Shown one piece after another: positions 11,422 to 23,701 of a stretch of DNA of 64,000 nucleotides. The stretch spans positions 806,001-870,000 of the forward strand of contig OZ345383.1 of assembly GCA_977006965.1 (NCBI GenBank), written 5' to 3'. The notes under the pieces are model-generated. The model saw only the letters and a program-made list of their open reading frames with translations, did no database searches and was not told the origin of the DNA. The DNA comes from Phymatolithon calcareum (lineage: Eukaryota > Rhodophyta > Florideophyceae > Hapalidiales). Positions within the stretch are counted from its first letter, which is position 1. Each line of letters begins with the position of its first letter. Position numbers and translations under genes: made by a program.

Positions 11422-14400
11422 ATGGCAGAATCCTCATCTGTCTTCGAAAATGTGCGCGCGTTCGTGTCTGAGTCGGGAGAGGACTCTCGCGTGGAGGTGA
11501 ATCAACGGGCCCTAATCGACAAGGTAAATAGTACTATTACCGCGGTTCCTATCATCTTGCCACTTTGGTGAACGCGTTTCTAACTATTCGCGGTCACATT
11601 CCGTTGAAAAAGATCCTTGCGCGGTATGCGACGCCCGGTGCAGTCTATCGAGAGCTATTGCAAAACTCAAACGACGCCGGCGCCCGCGCGTCTGAAATTC
11701 GTTTCTCGACTGTCGCTTCTGGCGACTCTCATATTGTCACTGAGGTCGTTTACCGTAATAATGGTATGCCTTTTCGGCCGCAGGATTGGAGTCGTCTTCG
11801 GAAAATTGCAGAGGGAAATCCTGCCGCCGATAAAGTCGGTTTCTTTGGTGTGGGCGCGTACGCTATGTTCAGCATTTGTGAGACTCCCATGGTCGTCTCT
11901 GGTGATGAGGCCCTGCTGTTCGTATGGAAAGGAGATGCGCTTTGGGCAAAGGTGGGAAAATCCCCTCTGGCGCAGGATGAGTGGACAAGTTTTATACTTC
12001 CAGCTCGAGACCCGTATCCGGTTCCAGATCTCTCCGAATTTGGCTCGTTTCTTTGCGGCAATCTTACATTTCTCAACTCACTCTCCTCTATCGCCATCTT
12101 TATAGATGGGGTCAGTGTCATGAACATAGCCAGGCGCATCGTGCGACCCCCTGTGCGCGTCGAACCGCCTAAAGCAACATCCTGGTGGGCACGCGATGGT
12201 GCCGTTCTCGTATCGCCCAATGGCTGTTTTCGGTTGCGCGGCGCCATTACGGAAACAATAATAGAGCTCCGCACAGATATTGAGGATGATCATGCGGAGG
12301 TGCAGGCAAACTTGTTCTCCGCGAGCGCGGATGTGAAAGTCAATGCTGACATGAAGCGTCGTCTTGAGCGCGTAACCAAGAAGTCTCCTCCCGAGATGGT
12401 GAATCTGCATATTGTCACTGGCGGGAACAATGGGCTTGCTTCAAAATCTGTTTCGCAGTCGGTTAATGCGGCGAACTACAGAAGGGCAAAGGCGATTGTC
12501 GATAGCTTTTCTCCGCAATTGGGGAATGGGAAGATTTTTATTGGGTTCAAGACCTCTCAATCTACAGGACTTGGGGTACATCTTGCGGCTCCGCTTATTC
12601 CGACAGTGGAGAGAGAGGCTATTGATCTTGTGGATCCGACTCTAAACCAGTACAACAGCGAGCTTCTATTCATCGGTGGCTTGCTAATGCGCCTTGGGCT
12701 GGAGCGTGCGATGGCGCAAGTCGGCGATACATGGGACAGTGAGCGCGAGGAACGTGAAAAAGCAAAGAACAAGAATTCTGTCACGAATGGCAAAGGGGAT
12801 GCTAAGTCCGACAGTTCAGAGTTGCAAAACCAGCCCGAAGAGGAATCCAGAAAAGCGGGAGGTGGGATATTCAGCTTTGCCAGGTATATGGCGTCTGGAA
12901 TCAAGCGTATTGCAGACGTCGTGAGCGCAATTGACGTATCCGGTGAATCTGAAGATGATTTGTTACAGCCTAAAGACGAAACTCCGCTTTCGACAGCGGA
13001 GCTGTGGGCAACAGTCCTGATGCGTTGTTTCTCTCCTCAAAAATCTACTCCTGATGATAGAGTCGGGGCATTTATTGCACGAGGTTTCGAGGGATGCCTC
13101 CCGAAACAAGCTCCACCTGTTTTGACGCAGACAGGTATTGTGCGCGGGGAAGATGGAAGGCTTCCACATCTTGGAATTGAAACTTTTACTAAGGAGAATG
13201 TCGTCCGTTCTGTTGTTGTCAAAAATGCTGAAGCCTATCTACGTCACGTGGCACGCGTTCCGAGGGTGAGTGTAGAAGATATGGCGAAGGCAGTGAGCCG
13301 TCGCGTCTTACCGGAAGAAGAATTACTGCTTCTGCTACGGTGGTGGTGTCGATATGCACGGAAAGCAAACATTCTACAAAGTGACATGATCACGAAAAGC
13401 AAGTTGCTGAAGGAAAGCATTCGATACCATATGGACGCCGATCCGGATCCGCCCTCGTCACCAAATGAACAGGATCCCTCCGGCGTCTCTTTGAGACTAT
13501 TTCAGTACTATACGACTGATAAATCAGTGCCTGCAAACCTTCCAATGCCACCAAATGTTCTTCCTGCCGCTCTTACGCAGAAAATACCCCTTCATGTGCT
13601 GGAGGATCATCCGCTCTCTTACTGGTTTAAGCCGCTTCCTTTTTCACTGTGGGCACAATTTATTTCACAACATCAGTGTTTGACACGAAGACTCGAAAGA
13701 GATGAAAAAGTGCGATTAGATGTGCTGAAGTGTTTGAGCAAGAACTTCGAGAAACTGAGCGGACAAAATCGATTCGAGTTTGCACACTGGTTGAAAGAAA
13801 AGCTATCCGTCATTCCATGTATTCCTCATGACGGGGACGCAAAGACGATGACTGTTTCGTATCTACCGACGGATTTGTACCTGCCTTCTGCGGAGTTGGA
13901 ATTTTTTGTTGGTGCAGATCTGTATAAGGTATCTTCCAAGGTAACCAAAAACGGAGTAACGGAAGATTTTCTTCTTGCTCTTGGAGTTCGACAAACCGTG
14001 AGTATGGTCGTGCTATTTACTCAATTGGACAGCCTTAAATGGAACCGCAACCCAAGGCCACTAATTCAATTTTTGCGCAAGTCAAACCTATCGGGCTCTG
14101 ATTTGGAAAAGCTGCGTACAACCAGATATCTGCCTGCAGCAAATAATCCCGACGAGGTGTTTGCTCCTTCGGATCTTTGTTTGCCAAAGCGCGAGGTTGC
14201 TGATCTTGGCTTTATTCGCGTTTTACAATGGCCGGATGATAGCAACGTTACAGAGCAGTCCGCAGATGGTCAGTTCTTGGTGTTTCTCGGCTGTCGTCCT
14301 CTTCCGCGTTTAGAGATGATTTTGAAAAGATTTACGCAAATGAGCCCTCTTGATATGCACCCGCAAGGAGACAAAATTCTTGATTTCGTCAGCGACAATC

Positions 14401-17039
14401 TAGGTCCTCGAGGAAAATATGCACAAGAGTTGAGCGCGTTGAAGAACTCGGGAAGTATTCCCTTCCTTCCAACAAGTACTCAGAAGCCGCTGGAACTGGG
14501 CATTTCAGCCTCTATTGGACTCCATGCGATTGAGAAATGCTTTTTGGAACGAGACTGCGCGGTGATGGGATTTCCAGTGGTGGAAAGCAGACACAAAGTT
14601 TTGGCTCAACGATGCGGTGTTTCTAATCATCCCAGGTGGGGCATTTGTGTGCAGTATTTGTCTCAGCTTGCTATGCTAGCGTCGTACAAAATCGACGAAT
14701 CGAAGACGTCCCATGCAGAAGCCGGAGCACTCACTGAACAGGAAGTGATTGCCGTATTTTGGAGTATTTTTGAATATCTGTCTTCAAGAAGCAATACGCT
14801 GGATCAAACTACCAAAGCACAGCTTCAGAACACTCGCTTTATTCCGGTCTGCAAGAAAAACGAAGATAGTCAGATGCGGCTTGAGTGGAGACTTCCGTCA
14901 GATGTTTTCTTCAGAGGCCAAGTTTTACCAAAGAACGGAAAAGGCGGAAGCGTAAATAATTTCGTGGAGTCTCTTTTCGACCTAGTGGAAGAAAGCACGT
15001 TTTTAAGAGCTATCGGCGTGAAAGATGAGCCAGGTGCTGTGGAAATGTGCAGGCGCATAGTTGCAAACCCACGGAACGTCTTTGAGAAATGCGGTGAAGC
15101 GTCGTACAGAGTTTTGCTGAAACGATTGTCATCAAGAGTGGAGGAGCTCCCCGCCGAGTTATTTTCCGAACTGAAGAAGTCAAAGTGTCTTATTGCTCTT
15201 CGGTTCGATGACGCTCAGAGCTCATCAACAGTGAAGAACTCACCCACAGATGTCACTGAGAGTGATGATGAAGACAATAATTCTCTGCAAAGCATGGTTG
15301 TCACTTTGGAAACTGCACACGAAATATGCATTGTGGATGACTCCTTTCTCCAGCGAATGTTTAATCCACCGAGCGCTCCAGTCGAATCAGACTTGGAGCA
15401 CCTTTACAGCCGATTGGGTTCTTCTCCAATTTCGAAACTTGTTCGGAAGCGACACGAAATTTCAAATCCTGTGCAAATTGAAACAGAGCGCACTGCGCAT
15501 TTCACAAAGCGACTGAAAGAACGAGCTCCTCTTTTGGTATCTCGTAACGTGACGAGCCGGACTTTCGTTCCTCGAGTGGAAGAGATACTTGACGCGAATT
15601 CTGTTCAAGTGTTTGAGGTGGACAAAATTACTGCTTGGTTTAGCTGGAACAACTTAAAGCGTTCACAAAACGCTACGTGCTGCGCGCAAAATACTTTGGC
15701 GAACAAGTCGATTAGTATTGCGAACGCTGGAGGAAAGCAACCCCCAAAAAAGAAAACAATGATATTTATCACGCCGGAAATTGACTACTTCGATGTTGGC
15801 ATGACTGTTGCCAGTCTGGTTCTGAAGAAGCATCATTTAGATGACGCTTTTCTTTTCATGTCTCTTCTTGAGTCACCGATATCACAGCTGCGAGCGCGCG
15901 GATTTCCGGTGGATCGTGTTCTCAGAATCAGAGCTGAAAAAATTCCAAAAACTGCTCCTGTTGCTACGTCGAGTATACAAACTCCGGTTGAGCAATCTGC
16001 CACGGCATCCCAAACATCTGGAGTTCACGGCTCCAAGTCGATTTCGAACGACCAAGGGTTCTATCAGATTCTTTGCTTAAAGTATCCCGATTGTGACCCT
16101 AGTCACATCTGGCGACTACTGCAATCGGAGCAATCTGCGGATAAATTGCGCGCAGTGAGTCGAACTCTTGAAAAAGGGGGGTATCCAAAGAAAAACGGAG
16201 CAATTTCGAAAACGAACTCCAAGTCTGATGCGAAGACGGACGCGCTAGCGTGGAAGTCAAAGGGCGGGCGACTAATTGGCAAAGCCATTCAAGGAATTCG
16301 TGGGTCAAGCAGCGGAATTTCGATGAACCCACTCTCGTTTGGAAACTCTGGAAGTTCTTCGCATCTTGTTCCTCCTCAAAACAGTGCAGGAAATACTGCT
16401 GATTCCGGTCATGAAGCCAATCATCACAGCACGCTTGCGCATTCGCTGAAGCGCTCCGTTGAGTCTTGCGCGCATGTTTCAAAGTCAGGCATACGGACAT
16501 CGGATAACGTTGTTCCTGCCGTTCCGGAGCTGAGAACATCCGAAACATGTGAAGTTGTTGAAGGAAAAGATCTTGTTCCAGCCCCTGGGCCAAGGAAAAA
16601 ATTTCGCACCGAGCATGGTATCTTGGTGTTTGCCGCAAAAAGAAACGCCGATTGCATGAGTTTTCTGAACAATCCAACGAACTGGAAGGCTATTGAGAGA
16701 TTTTCCATGGTTCTTTCTCATCTTGCTTCGGTTTTTTCTCTTAAGTTGACATCAATTGCAATATATTACGATAACGGAGGAAGTACTATTGCGTTTAATG
16801 CTGGCCGAGCCCTTCATTTCAACGCCAGGTACTACTGCAGCCTGCATGACACTAGTGCTACACCGCTCAACTCCACAACTTTGTCTTACTGGTTTGTTAT
16901 TATTTGCCATGAGCTGGCGCATAACTTTTCTCAGGGTCATGGGAAGGAGCATGGGTTTTATGCGGAGTCTTTCGCCCAAGTGTACCAACCTGCGCTTTTT
17001 GCGCATATATCAAAATTTAGACTGCTCGAAAACAGGTGA
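11422..17039 (+). CDS. GHKL-ATPase / DUF3684-type giant protein with C-terminal HExxH-like motif
   Basis: The coding sequence joins 11422-11523 and 11613-17039 (1842 residues). Exon 1 ends VEVNQRALIDK and exon 2 starts ILARYATPG, which restores the usual N-terminus of the eukaryotic DUF3684 family. Residues 48-58 (ELLQNSNDAGA) form the GHKL N-box; NNG at 83-85 and KVGFFGVGAYAMF at 108-120 form the ATP-lid G-boxes, as in Hsp90, MutL and sacsin. The middle (about 450-1450) is long and partly repetitive-helical, with a disordered low-complexity part at about 1480-1650. H1800-N1805 (HELAHN) followed by GHGKEHGFYAESF resembles a zinc-peptidase helix and is a family trait. Function is unknown; ATP binding and a chaperone-like role are inference. 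No frame break, so it is a live gene. Confidence 0.85.
11524..11612 (+). other. Spliceosomal intron (89 bp)
   Basis: It starts GTAAATAG right after the Lys codon AAG and ends GTTGAAAAAG before ATC. Removing it keeps the frame and joins VNQRALIDK to ILARYATPG exactly as expected for the family. The unspliced frame stops at TGA 11569-11571. A single short intron near the 5' end is typical of compact red algal genes. Confidence 0.8.
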
Positions 17040-18135
17040 TTTTGTCCTCAGATTGATGAGAGGATGACGGAGTGAGCAGCGGTTTGCGTCGAAAACAATG
17101 AATAATCCATTTTTGGTCCGCCGGAATAGTTCCCCGGAGCTGAAGAAGTCCTGGCGTCAGCGCATTCATAGAAAGCCTGACTTCCAGAAAGTAACATTTC
17201 TTCACGTTGGCCCTGCGTCCCGAATGGTTGATGATGTACAGTACGCTATGCGATAGCCATAATTATTACAAGAGTCTGAAAACTAAAATACACCGGATAT
17301 TTGGACAAAAGTGACGAAACACCTGTGGGACAGCGCCACATAGGAAGTGCAGCCGATTTTGAGAAAGGTTCGCAATGATATCCGGCAGTTCATCACTGTA
17401 ACTCAATGTGGCCAAGGAGCAAACTTTTCAAGATTTGCGCACTGCAATCTTGCCATCGGAGCTCGTCGGATGCCCCTTTTCCGATGGTCGACAATGTTCT
17501 GCGAGATGGTGTAACGTATCATCGCTGTTCATATTGATGAAATAACATGGAAGTAAATGTACGACGTCTGCCTCCTAATCAGGCTCACTGCTTAGGCTAG
17601 AGCAAAGTTTCCGTCAATACTCAGGGACGACTAAGTGAATGAAGCTCGATTTGATTTACGTCTTCAGATGTATTCATCCTCAAACCCCTCGCAACTAAAT
17701 CTACGGCATTGAGCTTGCTCATATGATTATTGCCGTACAACTCAAACATCTTCATCCCGCTGTGGACAAAGCCGTTTTTTAGCGCTGCTCAGCTGATGAT
17801 ATCTACTGCCTCGACTCAGCAAAACAAGAGGATGAAGAGCATCATCGTACACCGACACGTCGATAAGGTAGATCGAAAGAGCAAATGTGCTGCTCATGTT
17901 TTTCATTTTGCCGAAATAATCATTACATAAACACATGTGCGACGTGACGTTTTACGCTTCCTTCGAAAATCATCACACTTCCTCTTCACGCCACATTTTC
18001 AATAAATTTAAGGTAGTACGTCTACCGGCCCCCCTCACACAGTCGCACCGACAAGTTCGGCAACCCCACTCAGGGCAAAATAAACATTGCACCGGAACAT
18101 GCAAACAGACGTGACACCAATTCCAAATTGCAATT
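17040..18135. other. Intergenic region between convergent genes
   Basis: About 1.1 kb between the 3' ends of the DUF3684-type gene and the Hint gene. Small ORFs (for example 17017-17205 and 17730-17936) lack any domain and look spurious. It holds the two 3' untranslated regions; I see no repeat or RNA gene. Confidence 0.5.
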
Positions 18136-19410
18136 CTAATAAATCATCTCACCGCGTGGCGCCACTTTGGCAATATTGTCAGCACCGCCTTCAACGGCCG
18201 AGGTAGCCAATCCAAGGAAAGAATACGCTAACCTCAACGGTGCCAAAAGTGCATGCGCGGCCTTCGGTGCCACAGCGGTAGTGTAAGCAGAGGCTCGTAC
18301 ACCTCCGACGATAATGTCGCCGTCCTCCGTTTGCGGGTTGTACAATCCCTCGTTCACAGTGGCAACCACAGAGGACACGACTTCAGGCTCGCCATTGGCA
18401 CCGTCGAGTACGTCACCGATGCGAACGGAAGCTGCAGTGGACAGACGACCGTTGACGTAGACGTAATGCCCAGCAGAGAGCTCGATTGAAGACCCACTCG
18501 TAGTCGTAAGACGCAGAAAGTCGAATTTACCAGACTGAATACGATGAGTGAACATGAAGATTCTGGAGAATGATCCACCGCTGGTACGCACATTGTCCCC
18601 GATGTCGAGATCGGACATCTTCTTGAACGATCCATCGGAGAGTTCGACGACAGCAGATCCCGGGAAACATACAGGGTTCGGTTCAGGGGATGCCTCAAGG
18701 GATGTGTCGGGTTCCAAAGTGCTGGTGTTAGATGTGGTGGGTGTGACCGGTGCAGAGGAATTGGGAAGCGGCTTGGGTGTAGTGGTGGCGTTGACTGCCC
18801 TTTCACCTCCGACAGGTGCCTCATAGACACAAATGGCGTTCTCGTAACGAGGTACCATGATCATATACTTGCTGTTCGGGACAAAGCGGAACGACTTGAT
18901 ACCCTTAATAGGCATGTTGATGGGAATGAATGGACGGAATAGGAATGCAACGGTACCATTCTCAAACTTGGAGTTGTTCTGACAGAAACGACCAACAGAT
19001 TCATGTCCGATGTAGTAGTTCTCACCGGAATTCACCATAGAACGATTGAGCGGGAAGTCGATTTCAACATTCTGACCGACGGTTTTGACGAGATCGATTA
19101 GTTTGGCGGGAACAATCGGGTCGGCCTTCTGCACCAGTTCACCGCGGTAGAAGATGAATTGACGTTCATTGGCGTTGGAGTTGCATCGAAGACCGTTGTG
19201 CTTGATCGTGTTGTGGGCAAGCGCCCAGACACCCGGCGAACCGGCGGTGGTAAATGTGGTGTGCTCGATGATCTTCGGACAGAGTTCTGGCTTGTTACCG
19301 TCCGTGAGGGTGAAGTTGCCGTCAAGGTCAGTGGGGAATGCCTTTGCGTCCACAGAAGAGAGGACGAGGGCAGCGACAAGCGCGATGAGTAGGGAGGAAG
19401 TGCACGTCAT
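18136..19410 (-). CDS. Secreted protein with C-terminal Hedgehog/intein-type Hint domain
   Basis: The frame opens 20 codons earlier, but the ATG at 19410 gives a clean signal peptide (LLIALVAALVLSSVDAKA), so 424 residues are annotated. Residues 25-205 form a cysteine-containing extracellular domain with N-glycosylation sites (NFT, NRS, NNS, NGT). Residues 206-247 are a Thr/Ser/Pro linker. The Hint domain starts at C248 (CFPGSAVVELSDGS), has the block with H315 (LSAGHYVYVNG), and ends near YNPQTEDGDIIVGGVRASAYT at 357-377. By family knowledge, C248 would attack the preceding peptide bond and cleave the protein, as in Hedgehog and in Hint proteins of algae. No Hedgehog signalling domain is present. 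About 45 residues follow the domain. Live gene; the N-terminal domain is unassigned. Confidence 0.88.
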   Translation of the reverse strand: MTCTSSLLIALVAALVLSSVDAKAFPTDLDGNFTLTDGNKPELCPKIIEHTTFTTAGSPGVWALAHNTIKHNGLRCNSNANERQFIFYRGELVQKADPIVPAKLIDLVKTVGQNVEIDFPLNRSMVNSGENYYIGHESVGRFCQNNSKFENGTVAFLFRPFIPINMPIKGIKSFRFVPNSKYMIMVPRYENAICVYEAPVGGERAVNATTTPKPLPNSSAPVTPTTSNTSTLEPDTSLEASPEPNPVCFPGSAVVELSDGSFKKMSDLDIGDNVRTSGGSFSRIFMFTHRIQSGKFDFLRLTTTSGSSIELSAGHYVYVNGRLSTAASVRIGDVLDGANGEPEVVSSVVATVNEGLYNPQTEDGDIIVGGVRASAYTTAVAPKAAHALLAPLRLAYSFLGLATSAVEGGADNIAKVAPRGEMIY

Positions 19411-19871
19411 CGCGAACGAGACGCTGTTGAGCGGAGGATGTGAACGACGTGGATACAGGAGACAATGCAACAGGCTGTGAATTGGGCTCGGAGTGGAGAA
19501 CGTTAGGAGGGATGGAAACCGTTATTCGTTCAAGCAAGTGTGGGGCTCTGGTTTTGTATATGTTTGGCGGGCCAGTGTGAAATGGTAAAATTGGCGGTGT
19601 TTTTGAAACTGGAATCCGCCTTGTCATCCCGTCGGAGACAACAGTGCGGCGGGCGCATAGGCGCCCTTTCGGATGTACCTGCGCTGTACAATAGGCTGCA
19701 TTGTGCTCACGAGTTACAGCATTTTTGTTGCCATACAATCGGATCTCGGAATTCACCGTGAATTTAGTCATTGATGCGCCCGTTTTGCACGCCTCGTGGT
19801 GGGACGGCGCCACGAGCAACGGATAGATTATGATCAAGCTATCGAATCAGTTTGCATCGCGGCTGGAGAGC
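19411..19871 (-). promoter_or_regulatory. Upstream region of the Hint gene
   Basis: This interval ends where the duplicated unit begins at 19872. A minus-strand TATACAAAA at about 19552-19560 lies 145 bp before the ATG and could be a core promoter element; this is weak. Overlapping ORFs on both strands have no domain. Confidence 0.3.
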
Positions 19872-20598
19872 CATTACCATTGGTCGAGGCTCTATGCGCC
19901 GTGTGCGGAGGAACTCTGATTGGTCCGAAAGCCCTTGGGAACGTTTGGTACGTACAAATTTAATGCAAACGGCTCTATCAGCTGATAACATGCAAATCGG
20001 CGTCTAAAAGCTGTTTTTTGAATGAAAAATGAAGTATGCCTCGTTTCTATCAAGTACTGTGGACTGTTCTACCGGCGCCAGCGCGTCAAAATCTCGAAAT
20101 TAATTTGTGATTCTATCTTTTACGACTCCAAACCGAGGAATACGCAATCGATTGCCAACTTCCAGGTGGTGTGGAATGCCACAGGTTATAGCTTTGCAAA
20201 CTTCCCGCTACGGATACGTCGAGATAGTCTTCATACGTCAGATACACTTCAAATAATAATTTGGCAGCCTCGTACTTTGTTTTTGTTGCGTTGTCGTCCT
20301 TAGCAGTTGACCCACGAAAAAAGTGAAAAAGCATTTTTTTCAAAATGAATGTGGTTATTTGAATGAAAAAAGTGATTTTTCAGGACTAACTGGATCAACG
20401 CGTCCAATATAAGTCTATCCGTTTGTATTGTGTTCTGCTTTTCCCCTAAGCGAAGTTGGTAGCGTTTCGAGGGCCTAATTTTCTCCATTCTGTTCTATCC
20501 TGTGTGATATAAAGAGCTGTTTGCAGGTTTCGGTGTGGGGATGTCGCTAAAGAGTGATTCTATGGTTGGTTTGACAAACTGAAGAAGCACTTGGCATA

Positions 20599-21017
20599 TC
20601 AAGCGGTACTCGTCCATGCGGAGGATGAGACCAAGCCAGTTCCACCTTTGATCTCTGGCGGGTACGACGAATTTTTACGTGCTGCGAGAAGCTCTCTTAG
20701 TCTTGATAGCCACGCTGAGGCGGCAACGACATCTATATCCAGCAGACAAACTTCGTCGGCGTATTTGAGATTGTTGACTTTCAGAGTGGGCGTCAGGATC
20801 AAACAAGCATTGATGGTGGTGCACGAGTTGCTGTGCCGACGGTTTCAGTAATTTTTACGCCGACTTCCTCGACAGACTCAGGTCCACGGCTATATATATT
20901 TCGCATCCAGTGCAACAAACTTTGGCGATTGGTCAGCTTCGCTGCAGTCCACCTACATACTACGTGCACGCGACGCAAGGAATTGTCTTTTCGGAATAGG
21001 TTGTTTAGAGTGACCAA
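20599..21017 (-). pseudogene. Second RT-like fragment in the LINE block, copy 1
   Basis: A minus-strand frame reads LKVNNLKYADEVCLLDIDV, the palm core of a LINE reverse transcriptase with YADE in place of YADD, then a helical stretch. An adjoining frame (20799-21017) carries the upstream part with a shift between them. It appears to come from a different LINE lineage than the RT at 21454-22480, since both have their own active-site block. It is identical, or nearly so, in copy 2. Confidence 0.5.
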
Positions 21018-21453
21018 CTTTTGATATCCTTTTCTATTTCCACGGTTCTTCGCCCAGTAGTAAGTACCTGTTCCACTTCGGCCATGGCTTGCCCTCGACT
21101 GCTCCAGTAGTTCGATTGCATGCTATTCCGTGTCATCGTGTGCAATAACAACGCTGAGCATGTCTCCAAGTTCCTAGAGCAGTAAAGCCAGCCCTTTTAC
21201 TCTTTTGATGTGAAGGTTTATCATCGTGACAAACTCTCAAATAGAAACCTCACTCCAATTTTAGAAAATTTGGCACAACGACGGCGTCGACGATTGACTC
21301 GAGATTATGCACACGACGGATCACTTCCGGTTGTACGAAGAAGCGAAGGAACTAGAGGGCCAGAAATTGTGTAATGTTGGGATTGCTTGTACGTCCAGAC
21401 TCGACTTATGTGCTGCATCTCGACACTACATTTACAAACCATATCACTTTTGG

Positions 21454-22480
21454 TCACTGCGCATGCGGTGCGCGAGCGATGCATGCACCGTTTGTATACA
21501 TCCCGAACGCTCGAATGCGCTTGTCTAATGTTCGGCAACCTATAACAGAGTGCTGTAGCGCGTGCATGGTTCTCGCCAACAGAATCACGTCGACTGCAAA
21601 CAGAACGACAGACAAGTCTGCTATCTCGCCCGGAAAAGCGTCTATGCGCTCTGCGAACTGGTCCATAAATATATTATATAGACTTAGACAGAGCGGTGAC
21701 CCTTGCGGGACACCTCTGTCGACAAATAACCAGTTCTTGTTGCTGTCTCCAGACGTGAGGGTACAAGAGTGTAATAAGAAAGCCTCACATACGTCGCTGA
21801 TGGTCATAGGTTGGATCAGTCGCATCCGTTCCTGAAGCAGTTTCCTAGGTACAGTGTTGTATGCGGCTTTCAGATCGAGGACTGCGATGCACCTATGCCC
21901 TTTCTGTTGTTCGGAGTATGGCTGTGTCCGTACTCTTACCTTTCTGAAATCCCAGTTGATATTCATGGTTTGAGTAATTTCTTATAAGTAAGGTATTGAG
22001 AGCTCCTTCAACAACCTTCCTTGTCTTAGTCAAGAGCGATAGTGGCCTGCAGTTTCTCGGGTCTTCCGTATTCCCTTTACCATTGATTGCCACGAGCGCT
22101 GACTTTCGCCAAATCAGCGGGATGTCTCCTACTCTGCAACAGGCTATGAACAATTCGAATAGGACCTCTGAGTTGAGGTCCACATTAGAATTGAGAACCT
22201 CTGCTTACACTTCATTCAGAGTGGTGGTTTTCTTGGCAGGTGCGTTTGCTAGAGCGTTCCTGATATCTTCCTTCATATCCTGCCGGCACGTGAAAAAAGG
22301 TGTTTCTTGCCTCCGGATGTCGCTGTCGGCATAAGTCCTCGAGACTTGTTTTATAAAGCGCACGTGGTCCAGTGGTTTCCCTGATGTCTTACTGCACACC
22401 GGCCTCCGCAAGCTCACGCGTTTCATTTTAGCCCATTGGGAGATTGCCGTTGTCGAATCTTTTTGTTCTAGTTCGGACAT
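21454..22480 (-). pseudogene. LINE reverse transcriptase, broken, copy 1
   Basis: Three minus-strand frames cover one RT. At 22205-22480 there is the N-terminal part. At 21893-22183 there are fingers motifs (NCRPLSLLTKTRKVVEG and YQLGFQKGKSTDTA). At 21454-21966 there is the palm: VLDLKAAYNTVPRKLL, then GVPQGSPLCLSLYNIFMDQF, then LFAVDVILLA. The active-site pair that should read ADD is AVD: the Asp codon is Val at 21592-21594. A stop lies near 22200 (before VDLNSE) and a frame change near 21895-21965. In copy 2 the first two segments are still joined in one frame, so copy 1 decayed further after the duplication. Enzymatically dead. Confidence 0.85.
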
Positions 22481-22689
22481 GAACTCTTGATAAAACTGCC
22501 GTTTCCCCTATTTCGTAAACCTTCTGATTTGTCTCTTGGATTTCATGTATTTTCCCAATTCTCGGGCTCTTTTGTCTTTAGGGCTTTCTTGTACAACTTT
22601 TTCCTCTTCGCTGTTAAATGATCCATGTTTGAGTTCCAAAAGTACTTGAATCTGGGAGGTCTATTGTGATCAACTCTCCACGGTTCGGT

Positions 22690-23260
22690 CCATATATCCA
22701 CTATCTGGTTATATGTTTGTTTATTGCAGGATCTCGAGGAACACTAAGGTTTCTCAGCATCTATGGGGCCTCTAAATGTTCCCGAAGTTGATGTCATTCT
22801 GGGTACTTGCGTAACTATCTCGTTATATATCTTGTTTAGTCCCTTGAGTCCTTGCAGCTCTTTAACTCAACAGTTTCCAGAACTCCTCTGCGACTGTTTT
22901 CTGGAATTATTCCAGTTCGGCACCGAGATCGTCCGTTGCTGGGGACAGGCCAGTATGGCCTCTGAATTTCGGATGCACGTTATGACTGGCCTGTGCTGCG
23001 CATTACCAGTCCAGATACCTTCGGGGTAGCGAATACTGTACTTGATGTACGCGTACCGTTCGTTACAAAGTAGTCCATATTGCTCGGGTAGCTCTTTGTT
23101 TGAAACAAATGCCCTGCTCCTGTACAGATGCTCCAGTTTTTCCTGTCCGACCAAGGTACGAGCTGGTTACCTCTTCTACTGGATACCATGTCCCACCGGA
23201 CATGTCTGGAGTTCCAGTCACCAGCAAGGTTTGCCTTACCCCTCGCGTGCGTGCTTATAA
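22690..23260 (-). pseudogene. LINE endonuclease (EEP) remnant, copy 1
   Basis: On the minus strand at about 23190-23250 the translation reads LAGDWNSRHVRWD, the GDFNxxH..W block of APE-like LINE endonucleases, followed by a Arg-Arg-Gly turn. Further on, MDYFVTNGTRTSS and NAQHRPVITCI correspond to the IDY and SDHxPV blocks, with the catalytic Asp replaced (AQH). A 5-bp insertion (TGTAC, about 23037) relative to copy 2 breaks the frame between these blocks. Confidence 0.65.
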
Positions 23261-23701
23261 TGTTTAGGAATTTCTCAGTACATTCGAGAGCTTGTCAGTG
23301 GGGAGTTTGAAACCCGTCGAAGACAGAGGTCTTCTTCAATCTAACATGGCCATGTTTCTGCGCCGTCCCACTGACACCCTCTACATTGTCCGTGCAGACG
23401 ATATGAGTAGACTCAGGTGTCAATCAGCAGCAGAATTGGATTGCTCTGCCAGAATCTCATGAGGTATTCCCATATAAAAGCATGCGGCTTGTGTGGAATT
23501 TGAGATGCACCCCTGGTGCTGCAAAAAGTGAAACACGAGTCTAATCGAGGACCTCGGCTTATCAATAAGAGCTGCTCGGTTGCGAGGGTTTCTATGTGGG
23601 TACACGAGCGTGTTGAAGTCAAGAAGACTTGTACGTCAAACACGGTTGAAGTAACGCGCAAGAACGATTATCATATTTTAAGCCTAACCTTGACAATGTC
23701 T

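Larger units (their letters stand above)
19872..23690 (-). mobile_element. Dead non-LTR (LINE) retrotransposon block, copy 1 of a segmental duplication
   Basis: This block matches 54711-58509 almost base for base, with a constant offset of 34839 at its left end and only scattered substitutions and small indels. On the minus strand, from right to left, it reads: endonuclease remnant, reverse transcriptase with frame breaks, then remnants of a second RT-like frame. The shared left breakpoint sits at CATTACCATTGG. Sequence beyond 19872 (Hint promoter) and beyond 54711 (piggyBac-like relic) is unrelated. No poly(A) or target duplication was found, so the pair arose by DNA duplication rather than by two retrotranspositions. 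Confidence 0.85.

Noticed and set aside
19328-19837. 169-codon minus-strand ORF over the Hint gene start
   Set aside because: It overlaps the signal peptide region in another frame and the promoter; no domain.
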